A stretch of DNA of 64,000 nucleotides from Parietaria judaica (GCA_954871525.1 OX940861.1:8292842-8356841), one strand, 5' to 3'; counted from the stretch's first letter, positions 1 through 16,944 are shown. Notes: generated by a model from the sequence alone, not told the origin. Made by a program: numbers and translations.

Positions 1-155
1 CTCGGCTTGTAGTTGCAGGACTTATCATGAATTTTTGTTTTTATTATATGTTTAGAAGATCATTTATCGATTAAGGTCTCTGCCAGTGTATCACAATTCG
101 TAGAGTGATTGTTAAGTTGTTTGTACTGACCGGCATGATTAATGGTGTATTTCAG

Positions 156-1833
156 GCTTTTGTGAAATCCCAGAAGTCAAGGGCCTACTTCAAGAGGTTT
201 CAAGTCAAGTTCAGGAGAAGAAGAGGTACTGTATTCTTGTTTTTGGTCTGGGTTTTATAATTTATAATACATGTTATAATTTTTTTAGTCCGGTGAATAA
301 ATTTGCAGCTGGAAAGACCGACTACCGTGCTAGGATCAGGCTTATCAATCAGGATAAGAATAAATACAACACTCCTAAGTACCGCTTCGTCGTCCGATTT
401 GTATCCTATGACTATGCCATTCGATTACTTTCATTTTGGTTTACATTCTTATGATTTTGACCTTAAAAATTTGTGTTGTTTTTTAAGCTCGAGAGTAGGT
501 TCTTCTTTCTTTGTTTTTGGAGAAATTTAATGTTGCTATTAATACTAAGTTTGGTATTCATAACTTTTGCATAAATTTTTGTGTTGCTGTCATTGTCTCT
601 TTAACTTCAGTATTAGTCCAACAAGTCCATTGTTGCCCAAATCATCTCTGCCACCATTGCTGGTGATTTGGTTCTAGCTGCAGCCTATTCCACCGAGCTG
701 CCTCGGTATGGGCTCAAAGTTGGTCTCACTAACTATGCCGCGGGTATTTTTCTTCTTCTTTCAACTCATCTTTTTACTCGCAATGATGTGATTCTAGTGT
801 AATGTTCTCATGACATTTCCATCTTATTTTCAGCTTACTGTACCGGGCTTCTTTTGGCTCGTCGTGTCCTGCAGAAGCTTGAGATGGATGCTGAGTATGA
901 GGGGAATGTTGAGGTATTGGATTTTTAGCTCTACCATTGTTATTTGGCCATTATGTCTTAATGTCCTTACCTTGTTTGGTAATAATTTAATCTGCTAATA
1001 TTTCCAGGCTTCTGGAGAGGACTTCTCTGTGGAGCCATCTGACAGCCGGAGGCCATTCCGTGCTCTGCTCGATGTTGGTCTTCTTAGGACAACGACCGGA
1101 AACCGTATCTTCGGTGCTCTTAAGGTGCGTTGCCATTATGACTGATAGGATTTCTTTTGTCTGTTACATCACTTGCTACCGGTGAAATTTTGTTATGATC
1201 CTCGGCTTCGGAACACGTAGATAGTTTCTCAAGTGTGTATTATGAATGCAGGGAGCTCTTGACGGTGGGCTCGATATTCCTCACAGTGAGAAGAGATTTG
1301 CTGGATTTTCCAAGGACAGCAAGCAGCTTGATGCTGAGGTTCACCGCAAATACATCTACGGTGGCCACGTTGCCGCATACATGAATGTACGCTTTCACAA
1401 ATCACTTTTTATTCTGTTTGTGTTTTAATGCTACTATCCCCGCAACCTGACTATGTTTGCATTGTTTCTGTAGGCTCTCAACGAGGACGAGCCTGAGAAA
1501 TACCAATCCCACTTCAGTGAGTACATCAAGAACGGGATTGATGCCGATGAAATCGAAGAGATTTACAAGAAGGTTCACGCTGCCATCCGGGCCGATCCTT
1601 CTGTGAAGAAAGCAGAGAAGCAGCCACCCAAACAGCACAAGAGGTGGGTTTTGAGATCAACAATGCTAGCTTTTATCTCTATTAGATTTTTTTTTTGAAG
1701 AGCTAATTTACTTGTATATTCTTCGATTGAACGCAGATTCAACTTGAAGAAGCTCACCTACGAGGAGAGAAAGAACAAGTTGGTTGCAAGGCTGAACGCG
1801 TTCAACGCGGCGGCCGACGAGGACGAGGAGTGA
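156..1833 (+). CDS. RPL5: 60S ribosomal protein L5 (uL18), 5' partial, 8 visible exons
   Basis: Large-subunit protein that binds 5S rRNA and joins the central protuberance of the cytosolic 60S ribosome. Translated exons read in order as the conserved plant L5: 156-225 (begins AFVKSQKS), 309-400, 617-743, 834-913, 1008-1124, 1252-1386, 1474-1643 and 1737-1833 with a TGA stop. Every junction has GT and AG borders and the reading frame is kept across all of them. Landmarks include [58 protein letters not shown] and the basic tail [19 protein letters not shown]. In plant L5 genes the initiator codon commonly sits alone on a tiny first exon. That exon is not visible here and probably lies left of the window. 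The gene looks functional. Confidence 0.96.
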
Positions 1834-2894
1834 TGATGTTACGAGTTTTTGTTTCGTTAGCAAGGATGAAGAGCTTTTGTATTAGCACAGTGGCTGCAAC
1901 GGTGCGGCGTGTCCGACTTTCGTTTGAATGTTTTGGAAAGTTTTGGGTTTTGTTTTCCATTAATTATCCAAGATTTTATGTTAAACTGTTAAATGTTTTT
2001 ATCATAGGACAGTAATTACTTGTCTTCCCAAAGCCCAAATTTGCTTAAAATTAAGGCATCAAACACACCGGCAAAAACAAAGATAATGGAGTTTCATTAT
2101 AGTTCTGGCTCAATTAACGTTGACACATTTGAATGAAAATCAACGTCGTTTGTTGATGAACGACATAAAAAATTACAAACTAAACGTGTTTGTGATTTCA
2201 CGATAAGGAAGGAAAACCACAAATGCCAATTCTTTTTTAGGAAATTAACGATAAGTTCTATTTTTTTGTTAATAATTTATACAAATAATTATTTTGTACA
2301 TACCTTCACAAAAACTACCATTTATCTTTATAAAATGAGTAGATTTGGGAAGTTTTTAAAATATTTTTATTGAAATGGACATTTTCCTAATAAATCTTTT
2401 TTTGATTAGTTATAATATATTAATAATTTTCTCAGATAGTTTTTTTTTTTTATAATTTTTTTGATGTCTTTTATACAAGAGAAAAATATTAATATTTTGT
2501 TTGATTAAAATAAAAAAAAATATTTAATATTAATTTTTTAAATAATGTTAGTATTTATGCCGCTAATATTCTTAAAGAAAATGGTAGAATTCCCCGTCAA
2601 AGCATATGCGATTCCGTGATCGGAGTGTGTACAAGGCAAAATTGTCGATCGTAAGTTGCAGAGTCTTGTTCCTTTTGGCGCCATTAAAGCAAGAAGAATC
2701 AGACCCACCATTCTCTCTGCTCTCACTTCCGGATCCTCTAAAGGCTGTATAATGCCGGCGAGTTGTCCCGCTCCGACCCAGAACCCGTGTGGCCATTGTA
2801 CGGCCAATCTAATTCGAAGACGAAAGGAATTCAATTTATTTGCCTTATCTTTGTGACGAGTATTTCTATTTGATGGTCAGTAATTCAAGAGAGG
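1834..2894. other. Intergenic: L5 3' end and spacer to the hydrolase
   Basis: The first 200 bases are the likely 3' UTR of the L5 gene. The remainder is very AT-rich with poly-A/T tracts and no coding signal I trust. The 5' leader or a first exon of the hydrolase at 2895 may lie in the last few hundred bases: there is an acceptor-like tcag at 2877-2880 in frame with the hydrolase. Confidence 0.5.
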
Positions 2895-4324
2895 ATGGTC
2901 ATCGTAAACCGGCATGGGGAGAAGCTGGTAGGAATATTGCACGAAACAGGTTCGAAAGAGCTCGTCATACTCTGCCATGGCCTCCAATCCTCAAAGGTGA
3001 CTTTCTTATCAAGATCACGTCTCTATAGTTTGTGAATCGTGCATCTTTCGAATCTGTAAACATCTATTTGTCGCAATTCTTAGCCAGTTTCATTCAATTA
3101 CCTCTAAGACCACGATAAGGGTTAGTTATTACGCGGTTGAGCATTTGAACTTGTATCTATGAAATACGGGTTCTAGCCCCGCGACATTCGAAGAAAATTG
3201 AAAAACGCTCACCTAAAAGGAATGAAAAAATGTTAGCCTATGGTGAGTAGATTTTTTTTTTTTTTTTTTTTTCGATCTCCAGGAACGCATCCCCATGGTG
3301 AACCTCGCTGTTGCGCTTGAAAAAGAAGGCATCAGCGCGTTTCGCTTCGACTTTGCTGGAAACGGGTATTAGTGAGCTATTAGGTCAATGAGTTTTATGG
3401 TAGAAGCATATCTTTCATGTTCATCGCTCAATGACGTTAAACTGTCAGGGAAAGTGAAGGTTCGTTTCGATATGGGAACTACCGAAGAGAGGCTGACGAT
3501 CTACGCTCGGTAATTGAGAGCTTTCGGGAGATGAATCGTTCAGTAAGTGCAATTGTCGGACACAGTAAAGGTTCGTCTGCAATTTACCCTACGTTTACTG
3601 ATAATCAATCGCGTAATGTATCGATAGATTCGAAACATGTTTTCCGATAATTACGATCGGTGAAGAAGCGTGCAGGTGGGAATGTGGTGGTTTTGTATGC
3701 TGCAAAATACAAGGACATTGATATAGTTGTGAATATTTCGGGGCGGTTCGATCTCGAAAGAGGAATCGAAGGTCGTTTAGGTAAAGACTTTCTGCAAAGA
3801 ATCAAGCAACACGGATACATAGACGTCAAGAACAGAAGAGGCACGCCATTTACTTTCCGTTCTAACTTCCGAATTTTTACGTGATTCAACAATTGCAAGA
3901 GCTTAATTAGGGATTTTCTTTCTTTCTTATAGGGCAGTTCGAGTATCGGGTAACCGAGGTAAGTTTAATGGACCGCTTGACCACAGATACTAGAGAGGCA
4001 TGCCTATCAATAAATAAAAAATGCAGGTAAATGTCACAATTGCCGAAAATGTTTTCCTCTATCAAAGGATAACATGGTCACGAATTCGCTATATTGCCTA
4101 TTTTCAGGGTACTGACGGTTCATGGATCAAAGGACAAAATAGTACCGGTTGAAGATTCTTCTGAGTTCAACAAGCTCATACCAAATCACGAACTTCGTAT
4201 CGTAGACGGAGCTGATCACGATTACACTTTTAATCAAGATGAGTTGGCTCAAATAGTGATGGACTTCATTAAGCCGGATTTTGGCTCCTCAAATGAAGAC
4301 CGTTCTGTTCATTCTCGATTATGA
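2895..4324 (+). CDS. Alpha/beta hydrolase, serine aminopeptidase S33-like, 6 exons
   Basis: Predicted serine hydrolase of unknown substrate, probably cytosolic. Exons 2895-2996, 3283-3365, 3449-3570, 3676-3840, 3933-4026 and 4108-4324 join in frame to 260 residues. The fold is clear: strand and oxyanion loop LVILCHGLQSSK near residues 23-34, RFDFAGNGES at 55-64, nucleophile elbow GHSKGG with Ser101, acid Asp198 in HGSKDKIVP, and His226 in GADHDY. Plant relatives usually have 15-20 extra N-terminal residues, so a short upstream exon joined at 2880 is possible and the true start is uncertain. The intron at 3841-3932 must use a GC donor to stay in frame. No targeting peptide is seen. The family is certain, the biochemical role is not. 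Confidence 0.85.
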
Positions 4325-4649
4325 TTTTTACTTGCTATGGTTACCTTGTTATTACAGAAATAACAAAAATCGAGTATATATATATATATACTTTTTTTTT
4401 TTAAGGTAATCGAGTATATTATTCTTTAGCCTTATATTTAAGCGAAAAAATTAGCACATAACCAGTACTATTTTGCAGCCGAATAATTTGTATCAGATTT
4501 CAATTACTTTGATACAATTAAATCTTTAGAACTTTCTGTTTATTGGACTGTTTTTTCAATGTTTTGGTGTCACGAGCGATTGAAAATACGAGTTCAAATT
4601 TAATATCGCGGTATCTTCATCCAACACATGTATAACATAGTCATTAGGT

Positions 4650-5110
4650 TTCTCCTCAGGCAGATCAAAACCACATAATAATCTGAATATATTTAAAAGA
4701 AAAAGGTTATGCCACTCAACAATAAGCTCTTTAGCGTTGAAAGATTCCATTTTTTAGCTCAATCAAAAGCTTTGTCATAGCCATTAGCTTGCAGTACGTT
4801 ATTTCCTCACAGTTGCAAACGACAAAGACATGAGATTCTTGTTCTTCTTACCTTTATTTTTAGCTCAACGAGAGTTCCGAGTCATCAATATATTTGCTGG
4901 ATATCAATCGGCAAGAAAAGTAGATGACCAACACAAATTTAAACACTGTAATCCACTCCCTGATTCCGGTGCTGCAGACTTAGACGAGGTCCCCGAGCAA
5001 CAACAGAGGCCTCCACACAGCTGACGCCATCAATGTGGAGGAGAGGCCGCCTGCGGAACCGAGTTCGAGTTTCCGATGCAAGGCTGCCATATGTCGGATA
5101 AGTATCGTTC
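4650..5110 (-). pseudogene. Decayed partial duplicate of the SQD1 intron/exon region
   Basis: Short blocks follow the same order as the SQD1 locus at about 9990-10800. They include ctgaatatat, an actcaacaataagctc block, ttagctcaatcaaaag, gaaaagtaga, gatgaccaac, cactccctgattc and caatgtggagg. They span the SQD1 intron and then fragments of the large exon, with deletions between them. No reading frame survives. Orientation matches the real gene (antisense to the numbering). I infer an old local segmental duplication. Alignment would settle it. Confidence 0.5.
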
Positions 5111-6118
5111 CCGTTGACATAGCTAGGTGAACGACAGGGTTTTATAAATTATCTCCGTTATAAATTAGTTGTAATTTTTTAATTCAGTAGATATCGAAAT
5201 CGAAGAGTATTCTGTTGCAGCGTTCCTTCAACACAGCAAATCTCCCAGCCGTGACGGTTCTTCCTCAGACGTGAGACGGAACGGCAGTGATCAGACAACA
5301 TAGCTCAGTAAGGGAAATTAATAATAGCAAATTATTGGGCAAGTTTAAATGCCTAACGGTCTCGTCCAGGTACAGTTATGTAATTTAGTTATGATCATAC
5401 AACCACTGGTGTTAATTAGATCCATGATTCACAGCAATCCAACAAGTTATTTTTTATCATCTTCTGTTTCGTTAGAACAGCATTGACTTAAACCTAATTC
5501 TGCTCATGTTTTAACTCTTACCCAATGACCTACCTCGGTTATAAATGGACTTAAAACTAGTGCTCTACATGTGGGACGGACAGCCTGCGGATGGGCTTGC
5601 CCGTCCACGATTTTGGTGGTGCGGGCAGCCCGTGCCCGCACCCACGAAGGGCGGGTCCAAACGGGTGATGGGCCCGGGCAGCCCTCGTTCACTCGTTTCT
5701 ACTTATAACCGAAAGAGAATCCGTAGCAAAAGATTGTTGACAAATTACAAATGAAGGTATAATATACCGTTACTGATGAAAATTTGATTTTTCAATTTTA
5801 CCGGCCTATTAATATGTATAGGATTTATCGATGGATTTTCAATAAATAATAATATTTACATTATATAAGTATATAATATTACACTTCAATATTGATTCTA
5901 TAATTGTATAATATAATTTTATTGATATCACAATGATATAAAATACAATATAATAATACGATATATAGTAAATTTTTATAAAAGATTCATTAATTTTTCA
6001 TTCATAAATCCTCGGTCTTTTAAACCTCGCCAGAGCTTACCAATGAGGCAATAACCATTTATAGGTGATGATTAAATTGATTTGTTTCCCAATTGGACCA
6101 TTCAATTTGAGGGTAATA

Positions 6119-6212
6119 AATTTATTAAAATGGTAATAAAAGTTGGATAACCAGTAAATGATTAAAATTTATTAAAATGGTAATAAAAGTTGGATAACCA
6201 GTATATGATTAA
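6119..6212. repeat. 47-bp tandem duplication, 2 copies
   Basis: Two head-to-tail copies (6119-6165 and 6166-6212), each running from aatttattaaaatgg to ccagtaaatgattaa, with one base different near the end (gtaaatg and gtatatg). Noncoding. Confidence 0.85.
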
Positions 6213-7217
6213 AATTTAAAACCATATGATCTATACATACATTCTTTAAGATTTTAAATGGACTAAACTATTTTTTTGATCCATACATTTCTTTCCTGTG
6301 AATTCTCTCTACATTAGGAATTTTTACTTCAATTCAATCAGAGCCCTCCGAATATACTTCAATCTTCTTCATTGTTATTTTCATCACATTGTTTTTTTAT
6401 ATATGTTATTCCATTTGTTAATATGCTTTTATTTAATAACAAATAGATTATTGATCGAATGAATGAACTTTATACAAGAAAATGGGTCTAAATACTTTAA
6501 CCGGAAAATCTTAACAGAACTGGAAACTAGTTAGGCAATCTATCTAACTAGTAACTACCCCATTTTATTAAGTTTCCTTAAAATGAAACTTTACACATTT
6601 CTAATTACAGAACTGGAATTAATTGAACCTATACATATAATATAAACTAACTACAACTTATTAATTATCCATGAAGTTGATTATATATTACTGAATTAAA
6701 TCATGTGGACCGAACGGCTAGCCGGTACCGGAATAAATCGGATATATAGCTTGACTACCACCAAATTCCGGTTACAACTATCGGGTAATGAAATAATTCA
6801 AATGACACATTATAACCTACTAAAAATCCAATAAAATAAAAGGACTTAGCATGAATTACGCTATGGCAATTGATTTTAAAGTAGAATTTTATGATACTTA
6901 ATAAAATCGAACTTAACTGATACAATTTCAACCAGTGAAAATTTTCTAGCCCCGCTTTTTGTTTTCTTTTTCCGGAGTAGCACAATTGAGCAATATTTCA
7001 AGATGTACTCAAATTATTATATATATTCGCAGTTTAAGAACACTTAACGCTATTGGCTAAAATTACGTATGGACGCACATCGTTTGCGTCTCGCCGGGAT
7101 TGAACCCAATGAGTTACGAGTGTAAGACAAACAATCTTGGTTCTTCATTCTCTTTAAATACTCCAATATTTCTTTCTCACTCTTCTCACTTACTAATCTC
7201 ACTCTTTCCCTTTACAA

Positions 7218-8561
7218 ATGGCCGAAACCATGAAGTACATTTCTAGTGAAGACCTAGCCGCCCACAACACCCCCGGCGATCTCTGGATCTCCATACACGG
7301 CAAGGTCTACGATGTCTCTGAGTGGGCCAACCGCCATCCCGGCGGTGAGCTCCCGCTCCTCAGCCTCGCCGGGAAAGACGCCACCGACGCCTTCGTGGCC
7401 TACCATGCTGGCCACATATGGCAGTACCTCAACGACTTCCACAATGGCTTGCACCTTAGAGACTACACCGTCTCCGACGTCTCGCGCGATTACCGAAATC
7501 TCGTCGGCTACTTCACCAAGATCGGCCTCTTCGACCAGAAAGGCCACGTTACGTTCCTTACCTTCTCTGCCGTCATGTTGATGCTCATCGCTAGCGTCTA
7601 TGGCGTCTTATACTCCGACAGCACGCTCCTGCACTCGGCCTCCGGCGTGTTGATGGGGTTCCTGTGGATTCAGAGCGGTTGGATTGGCCATGACTCGGGC
7701 CATTATCGGGTCGCGAAGACGCCCTGGTTGAACCATTTCCTCCACATCTTCATCGGAAACCTCTCCGGGATCAGCATTGGGTGGTGGAGATGGAACCACA
7801 ACGCGCACCACATCGCCTGCAACAGCCTCGATTTCGACCCTGATATCCAGCACATGCCCTTCTTTGCCATATCGTCGAAGCTCTTCGCCTCACTCAGGTC
7901 TTGCTTTTACGAGAAGGTGATGAGCTTCGACTCCGTCACTCACTTCCTCGTGAGCTACCAGCACTGGACTTTCTACCCCGTCATGGCCGGCATCGGCAGG
8001 CTCTACCTCCTCACTCAGTCCCTGGCCATGCTCTTCTCGAAGCGAAAAGTGGCGAATCGCGGCCAGGATATTATCTGCCTCGCGCTGTTCTGGATTTGGT
8101 ACCCGCTGCTAGTCTCGCGCCTCCCGAACTGGCAGGAGAGAGCCATGTTCGTGTTGCTAAGCTTCTCCGTAACGGGCATTCAGCACGTGCAGTTCTGCCT
8201 GAACCACTTCTCGTCCAGCGTCTACATGGGCCCACCAAACGGCAACGACTGGTTTGAGAAGCAGACGAATGGGACGCTGAACATCGAGTGCGCCCCGTGG
8301 ATGGACTGGTTCCACGGCGGGCTTCAGTTCCAGATAGAGCACCACCTCTTCCCTCGCCTGCCTCGCTGCCAGCTCAGGAAGGTCTCTCCCTTCGTCGCTG
8401 AGCTCTGCAAGAAGCACAACCTTCCGTACAAGAGCGCGTCCTTCGTCAAGGCGAACCTGATGACGCTCCACACTCTCAGGGTCGCCGCTCTCGAGGCGCG
8501 TGATCTCTCCAACCCCGTTCCCAAGAACTTGGTCTGGGAGGCTGTCAACACTCACGGATGA
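7218..8561 (+). CDS. SLD1: Sphingolipid Delta8 long-chain-base desaturase, copy 1
   Basis: Front-end desaturase with a fused N-terminal cytochrome b5. It introduces the Delta8 double bond into the long-chain base of ER sphingolipids, taking electrons through its own heme domain. The 447-residue intronless ORF shows the b5 heme motif HPGG (40-43), the first histidine box HDSGH (158-162), the second HNAHH (194-198) and the third QIEHH (372-376). The Gln in the third box is typical of front-end desaturases. Hydrophobic stretches lie at about 112-150 and between boxes 2 and 3. Length equals that of copy 3 (447 residues). The start ATG follows a pyrimidine-rich leader with a ttaaata box about 60 bases upstream. 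The coding DNA is much richer in GC than its surroundings. Delta6 acyl desaturases share this architecture, but the close match to plant SLDs favours the sphingolipid role. Confidence 0.95.
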   Translation: MAETMKYISSEDLAAHNTPGDLWISIHGKVYDVSEWANRHPGGELPLLSLAGKDATDAFVAYHAGHIWQYLNDFHNGLHLRDYTVSDVSRDYRNLVGYFTKIGLFDQKGHVTFLTFSAVMLMLIASVYGVLYSDSTLLHSASGVLMGFLWIQSGWIGHDSGHYRVAKTPWLNHFLHIFIGNLSGISIGWWRWNHNAHHIACNSLDFDPDIQHMPFFAISSKLFASLRSCFYEKVMSFDSVTHFLVSYQHWTFYPVMAGIGRLYLLTQSLAMLFSKRKVANRGQDIICLALFWIWYPLLVSRLPNWQERAMFVLLSFSVTGIQHVQFCLNHFSSSVYMGPPNGNDWFEKQTNGTLNIECAPWMDWFHGGLQFQIEHHLFPRLPRCQLRKVSPFVAELCKKHNLPYKSASFVKANLMTLHTLRVAALEARDLSNPVPKNLVWEAVNTHG

Positions 8562-9531
8562 TGTATGAACTAGTTTAGTTAGTAATCATTATTCATTAGT
8601 ACGTTAATCACGAGTAAGTGTTGGTGTTAATCCGGTCGTGTTCTATAAGCTCTATCTATGATTATCCTATAATAATTATTTGTTTTGCGTTGTATGAACT
8701 ATGTTATAGCAAACATGCCGAGTTGGAGATTCCCATTGTTCCAGCCATTTAGAAACAGTGTACTTGAAGATTTTGAAATCGAATACTAACGATGTTGGAG
8801 ACGTTACGACAAGTATATTTATCTACACACAGTAAAATTTCCCTAATGACAAAATCGAACATAAACGACGGAATACAATGTAGTGTTCTTACAGCGGGAG
8901 ATCAACCACCCCATGATGAGCTGAACTAATGTTTAAGCTTTTCCATGCGCCATGCAACCTACGTCGAGACTTAGTTTCCTTTATTATACACACATACTTT
9001 CTTTCCTTCACTCGTTACACTCGTTACATTATTTCGGTCGCATTTTGTACTGTTTATTTTTTGCTTTTTGGCTTCGTCTTTTTTTTTTTTTTTTTTTAAG
9101 GGTTGGGCCTTAGCACGGCCAAGGTTACGTTTTCATAGGCCCGACCCGTTCAAAATCCTAGCTCGCCCCAACACGAGGCCCATATAAGCCTGCTTCTTGA
9201 CCCGTCCCAATGCCCTCTCCATGGTAAAATATATTACTCATTATATCCATAATGTAAAGAATAGTTATATATAATGTTGATGATAACGTTATCCATAATT
9301 TGTGAAGTGGTCATTGTAGGACACAGTAGTTTATGATCATTCGGACAGAATGAGCATTAAGCAAAGAGAAAAGAACATGGAATATATAGACTATCTACTC
9401 TCTTCCGTCTACATAAACGAGAGTGAATCCAGAGAACAAGCAGAACCTGAACATGGATAGTAAAAGCCTCAACTTTATCGGTACATCGGTAATAATAAAC
9501 ACGAACTCATCTTGTAGTAATCTACACTCAA
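8562..9531. other. Intergenic between SLD copy 1 and SQD1 (convergent)
   Basis: 3' flanks of two convergent genes. A poly-T run and a GC-rich patch at about 9080-9225 (gggttgggcc, ggcccgacccg) look like a hAT end fragment. No ORF of note. Confidence 0.45.
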
Positions 9532-14399
<4,868 letters not shown>

Positions 14400-15211
14400 A
14401 TAGGAGCAATTGTCAGTCGGCTTAAACTTGGGGCGGTTAAGCCACACGGCGGGTTTATGTAGGCTTCGGGGCGGGGTGGGCTTTTAGACAGAGTAGGGTT
14501 TGTTCGGGGTGAGCCTAGGAAAATATAACCCAACCTGACTCTTTTGATAGGGGTGAGCCTAACTTGGCCCACAAAAAAAATGGAGCGGTGCGGGGCAGGC
14601 CCTGTTGGATCCCAATTCACGGATCTGCAAAGAACACGAATAACACCAAAAGAAATCGAACCAAAAATAAAGGACACAAACTTATGGGAGAAGAAATTCT
14701 CTTGATTAATAATCGAAGGCAATATACAAGAAGATAAACTCAAAATTCTAATGGACTCTACACAATACAAAGTGTACATGCTAGGTATATTTATAGCCTC
14801 ACATAGGCGAAACCCTAGCTAACCAAATCGCACAAAATCAGGAAACTACCCTAAATAATCTCGCCGAATCTTTGACTTGATTTGCTTGCTCCTCAAGTTA
14901 CGCATCTTCCTTTCTGGGTAGAGTTTCCTTTTCCTGCCCGGACAGCTTCTCTGTCCCCGAGCTGGCCTGCTCGTCTGCCTCTGGCCGGGCTTGCCTTCTA
15001 TCCGGATGTTCTGCTCGTGTTCACCCGAGCTGGGCTGAACAGCTGTCTGTCTTCTGTTCTGGTCGGTACCCGGGCTGACTCCTCGCAAGTGTTTCTGCCC
15101 GTCCTGGGTTCTGGTCGTCATCCGGACTAAGTCAAGCTTAAGCTCACAGGCCCGTATTTTTACGAGTCGGGTAGGTGGGCCTGGGCCGGCCCGGCCCAAT
15201 TGACACCTCTA
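14400..15211 (-). mobile_element. hAT-type element fragment with a solo LTR inserted
   Basis: The right terminus ggcccaattgacacctcta (ending at 15211) and the GC-rich subterminal DNA are the reverse complement of the left end of the complete hAT element at 27211, including the tttgataggggtgagcct block. The left side stops near 14400 without a matching terminus, so this is a one-ended remnant. A solo LTR at 14603-15148 interrupts it. No transposase is present. Confidence 0.75.
14603..15148 (-). mobile_element. Solo LTR, 546 bp, 5-bp target duplication ggccc
   Basis: Starts tgttggatcc and ends agctcaca. Both sides carry the same five bases, ggccc (14598-14602 and 15149-15153), as expected for LTR integration followed by recombination between LTRs. 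A TATA-like sequence on the minus strand (revcomp of gtatatttatag) suggests it is read leftward. It sits inside hAT subterminal sequence. The family is not identified. Confidence 0.8.
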
Positions 15212-16340
15212 ATAACGATTGACGCAAGTTTGTTAACGTGCATGTATTTAAAGTAATGTGTGTGAATTATTATTATTATTAGGATACTTTTTTAATTTAA
15301 TTAATATTTAATGAAATAAATTTGTATAAGTTATCAAAATTCATAACATATTTCAATCAGTACATTAGAAACTTAAACATGGATTATTTTTAGTTCGGCC
15401 AAGATAATCATAGTACTGAATAAATGTGTTTTTTATTTTATTTTTTATGTTTCTTAACTTTATTAGTAATATTTAATATTATCATAAATAGTAATTAATT
15501 AATTGTAATAATAGCAGTGATTTATCAATCAATTTAATATTTAGGAAATATAATTTATCAAAACTATTAAATAATAAAAGGAATATTTTATTTATTAGCA
15601 TAAAATTAAGAATATTTTTGAAGGTTTGATATTTGGTGTTATACTTATGGCTACAATAAATTTCTTCATCCTAAGATAGTGTAACAATATTGTAGATGGG
15701 GTTAGAGCTGCCTAAGTATAATGGTTTTTGTCTTTAGCGCTTGACTCTAGTTATTGATAATATATCCATCTCCTAGACCTAAGGTATGCCTATGAATTGA
15801 TGAGATTATAAGTCAAAACACATATTTTATTAGTAGAATTAAAAAAAAATGGTAGATTCATACAAATTTATATTAGCAGAACATCATGAAATTTTCAAAA
15901 TAATAATTTTGATTAAATATTTTTTGTATGATTCATACACTTATTAATATGATAAAATTATTTTCAAGTAATATAATAAAAAAATTCTTAATCTTATTTA
16001 TTTAGTCTTGAGGCAAAGCGAAGAAGGCAACAGCCTAGGGCCCCAAAGCCTGGAGCGGAAGACTAGATATACAATGCCGTTGCCTTCGTCATATAACCCG
16101 AAGTCTTTCAAATGACTGAAGAGATTTTATTATTTTTGTTAGCCGAAAAAAAAGGAGGGAGATTGTGTGGTATTCCTATGTTCATTTTGCACAAAAGATA
16201 AAATACCACTTTTAGTTACATTACTAATGAGCTGAACGTAGAGTGATTCTCTGCCCATGTTAAAGTCGTTATAGATCGAGACATAAAACTAACTTGAACC
16301 CTTCCTTGTCCTCTTCTAAGAGTATTTTAAAACATTGAAG
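15212..16340. other. Intergenic, AT-rich, nothing coding
   Basis: Low-complexity AT-rich DNA between the hAT remnant and the Mutator-like element. I see no gene or clear repeat boundary. Confidence 0.5.
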
Positions 16341-16525
16341 AAAATCTAAGGGCTTTTTAGCAAAGTACTCAAGTTATGTGAAACTTTTTTAAAAAATACT
16401 CAAAAATTTACCATAATTAAAGAAATACTCATTTGATGTTATTTAGACAAAAATACCCTTTTCATAGCTTTTTCACTCTTCTCATTCTAAAACAACACGA
16501 GCTGTTTCTCTCAGGTCAGTCAGCC

Positions 16526-16944
16526 ATGGAGTCTCCGGCGGGTCGGGCGGCATCGGCGACGGCGGAGGAGGAAGGGCGGCGACGTGTTGTCGCAAAGCTG
16601 AGGCGAACCGTAGATGTTTGGCTCCAAGTCACGATTTCAAGGGACCTTTCGGCAAAAAAAAGGTTGCTGCGCGGCCTCACGTCAGCAGGAGGCGGCGGCG
16701 GCGATGTAGCCGACGATGGAAACGTCGTCGATGGAGCTGCTGGTGCTGGCAGTGGGAAAAGAGGTGGCAAGAGATGAAGTTGGGGCCTAGAATTGTTTGG
16801 GACAAGTACCCAAAGCTTGAAATAAGAGATCTTATGCGATGGGTTGAGCAAGTAGCAACGGTGACGATCACGACCTGGCCGGCGACTTCGACGACGGTAG
16901 TCGGAGGTCGAGGTGGTGGTAGTCAGTGTTCTTTCTGGTTATGA
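16526..16944 (+). other. Gene-like GC-rich fragment inside the MULE
   Basis: An ATG at 16526 opens an 83-codon ORF rich in Ala, Gly and Arg (starts MESPAGRAAS, ends 16777). An overlapping frame (16618-16944) continues KLGPRIVWDKYPKLEIRDL. The GC content contrasts sharply with the AT-rich surroundings, which suggests captured exon sequence. I do not recognise the source gene. It may be expressed from the terminal repeat, but nothing here proves it. Confidence 0.35.

Larger units (their letters stand above)
4325..7217. other. Intergenic with relics and short repeats
   Basis: AT-rich spacer between the hydrolase and SLD copy 1. It holds a decayed SQD1-like relic (about 4650-5110), a GC-rich patch with inverted gggcgggtcc-type words at about 5565-5690 that resembles hAT subterminal DNA elsewhere in the window, and a 47-bp tandem duplication (6119-6212). 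The last 100 bases are the SLD copy 1 promoter, with a ttaaata box at 7154-7160. Confidence 0.5.

Noticed and set aside
2538..2856. Overlapping ORFs on both strands before the hydrolase
   Set aside because: No recognisable domain, no similarity to the hydrolase N-terminus, and they overlap each other. At most they are leader sequence.
7085..7130. gggattgaaccc as a tRNA or SINE B-box
   Set aside because: No matching A-box or cloverleaf, and it lies in the SLD copy 1 upstream region without flanking duplications.
7254..8555. Long minus-strand and out-of-frame ORFs across SLD copy 1 (and equivalents across copies 2 and 3)
   Set aside because: They are shadows of GC-rich desaturase codons. The same antisense frames recur in all three copies and show no independent domain.
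14846..15199. 117-codon minus-strand ORF with Arg/Gln-rich product
   Set aside because: It straddles the solo LTR and hAT DNA, and its composition reflects GC-rich repeats, not protein selection.
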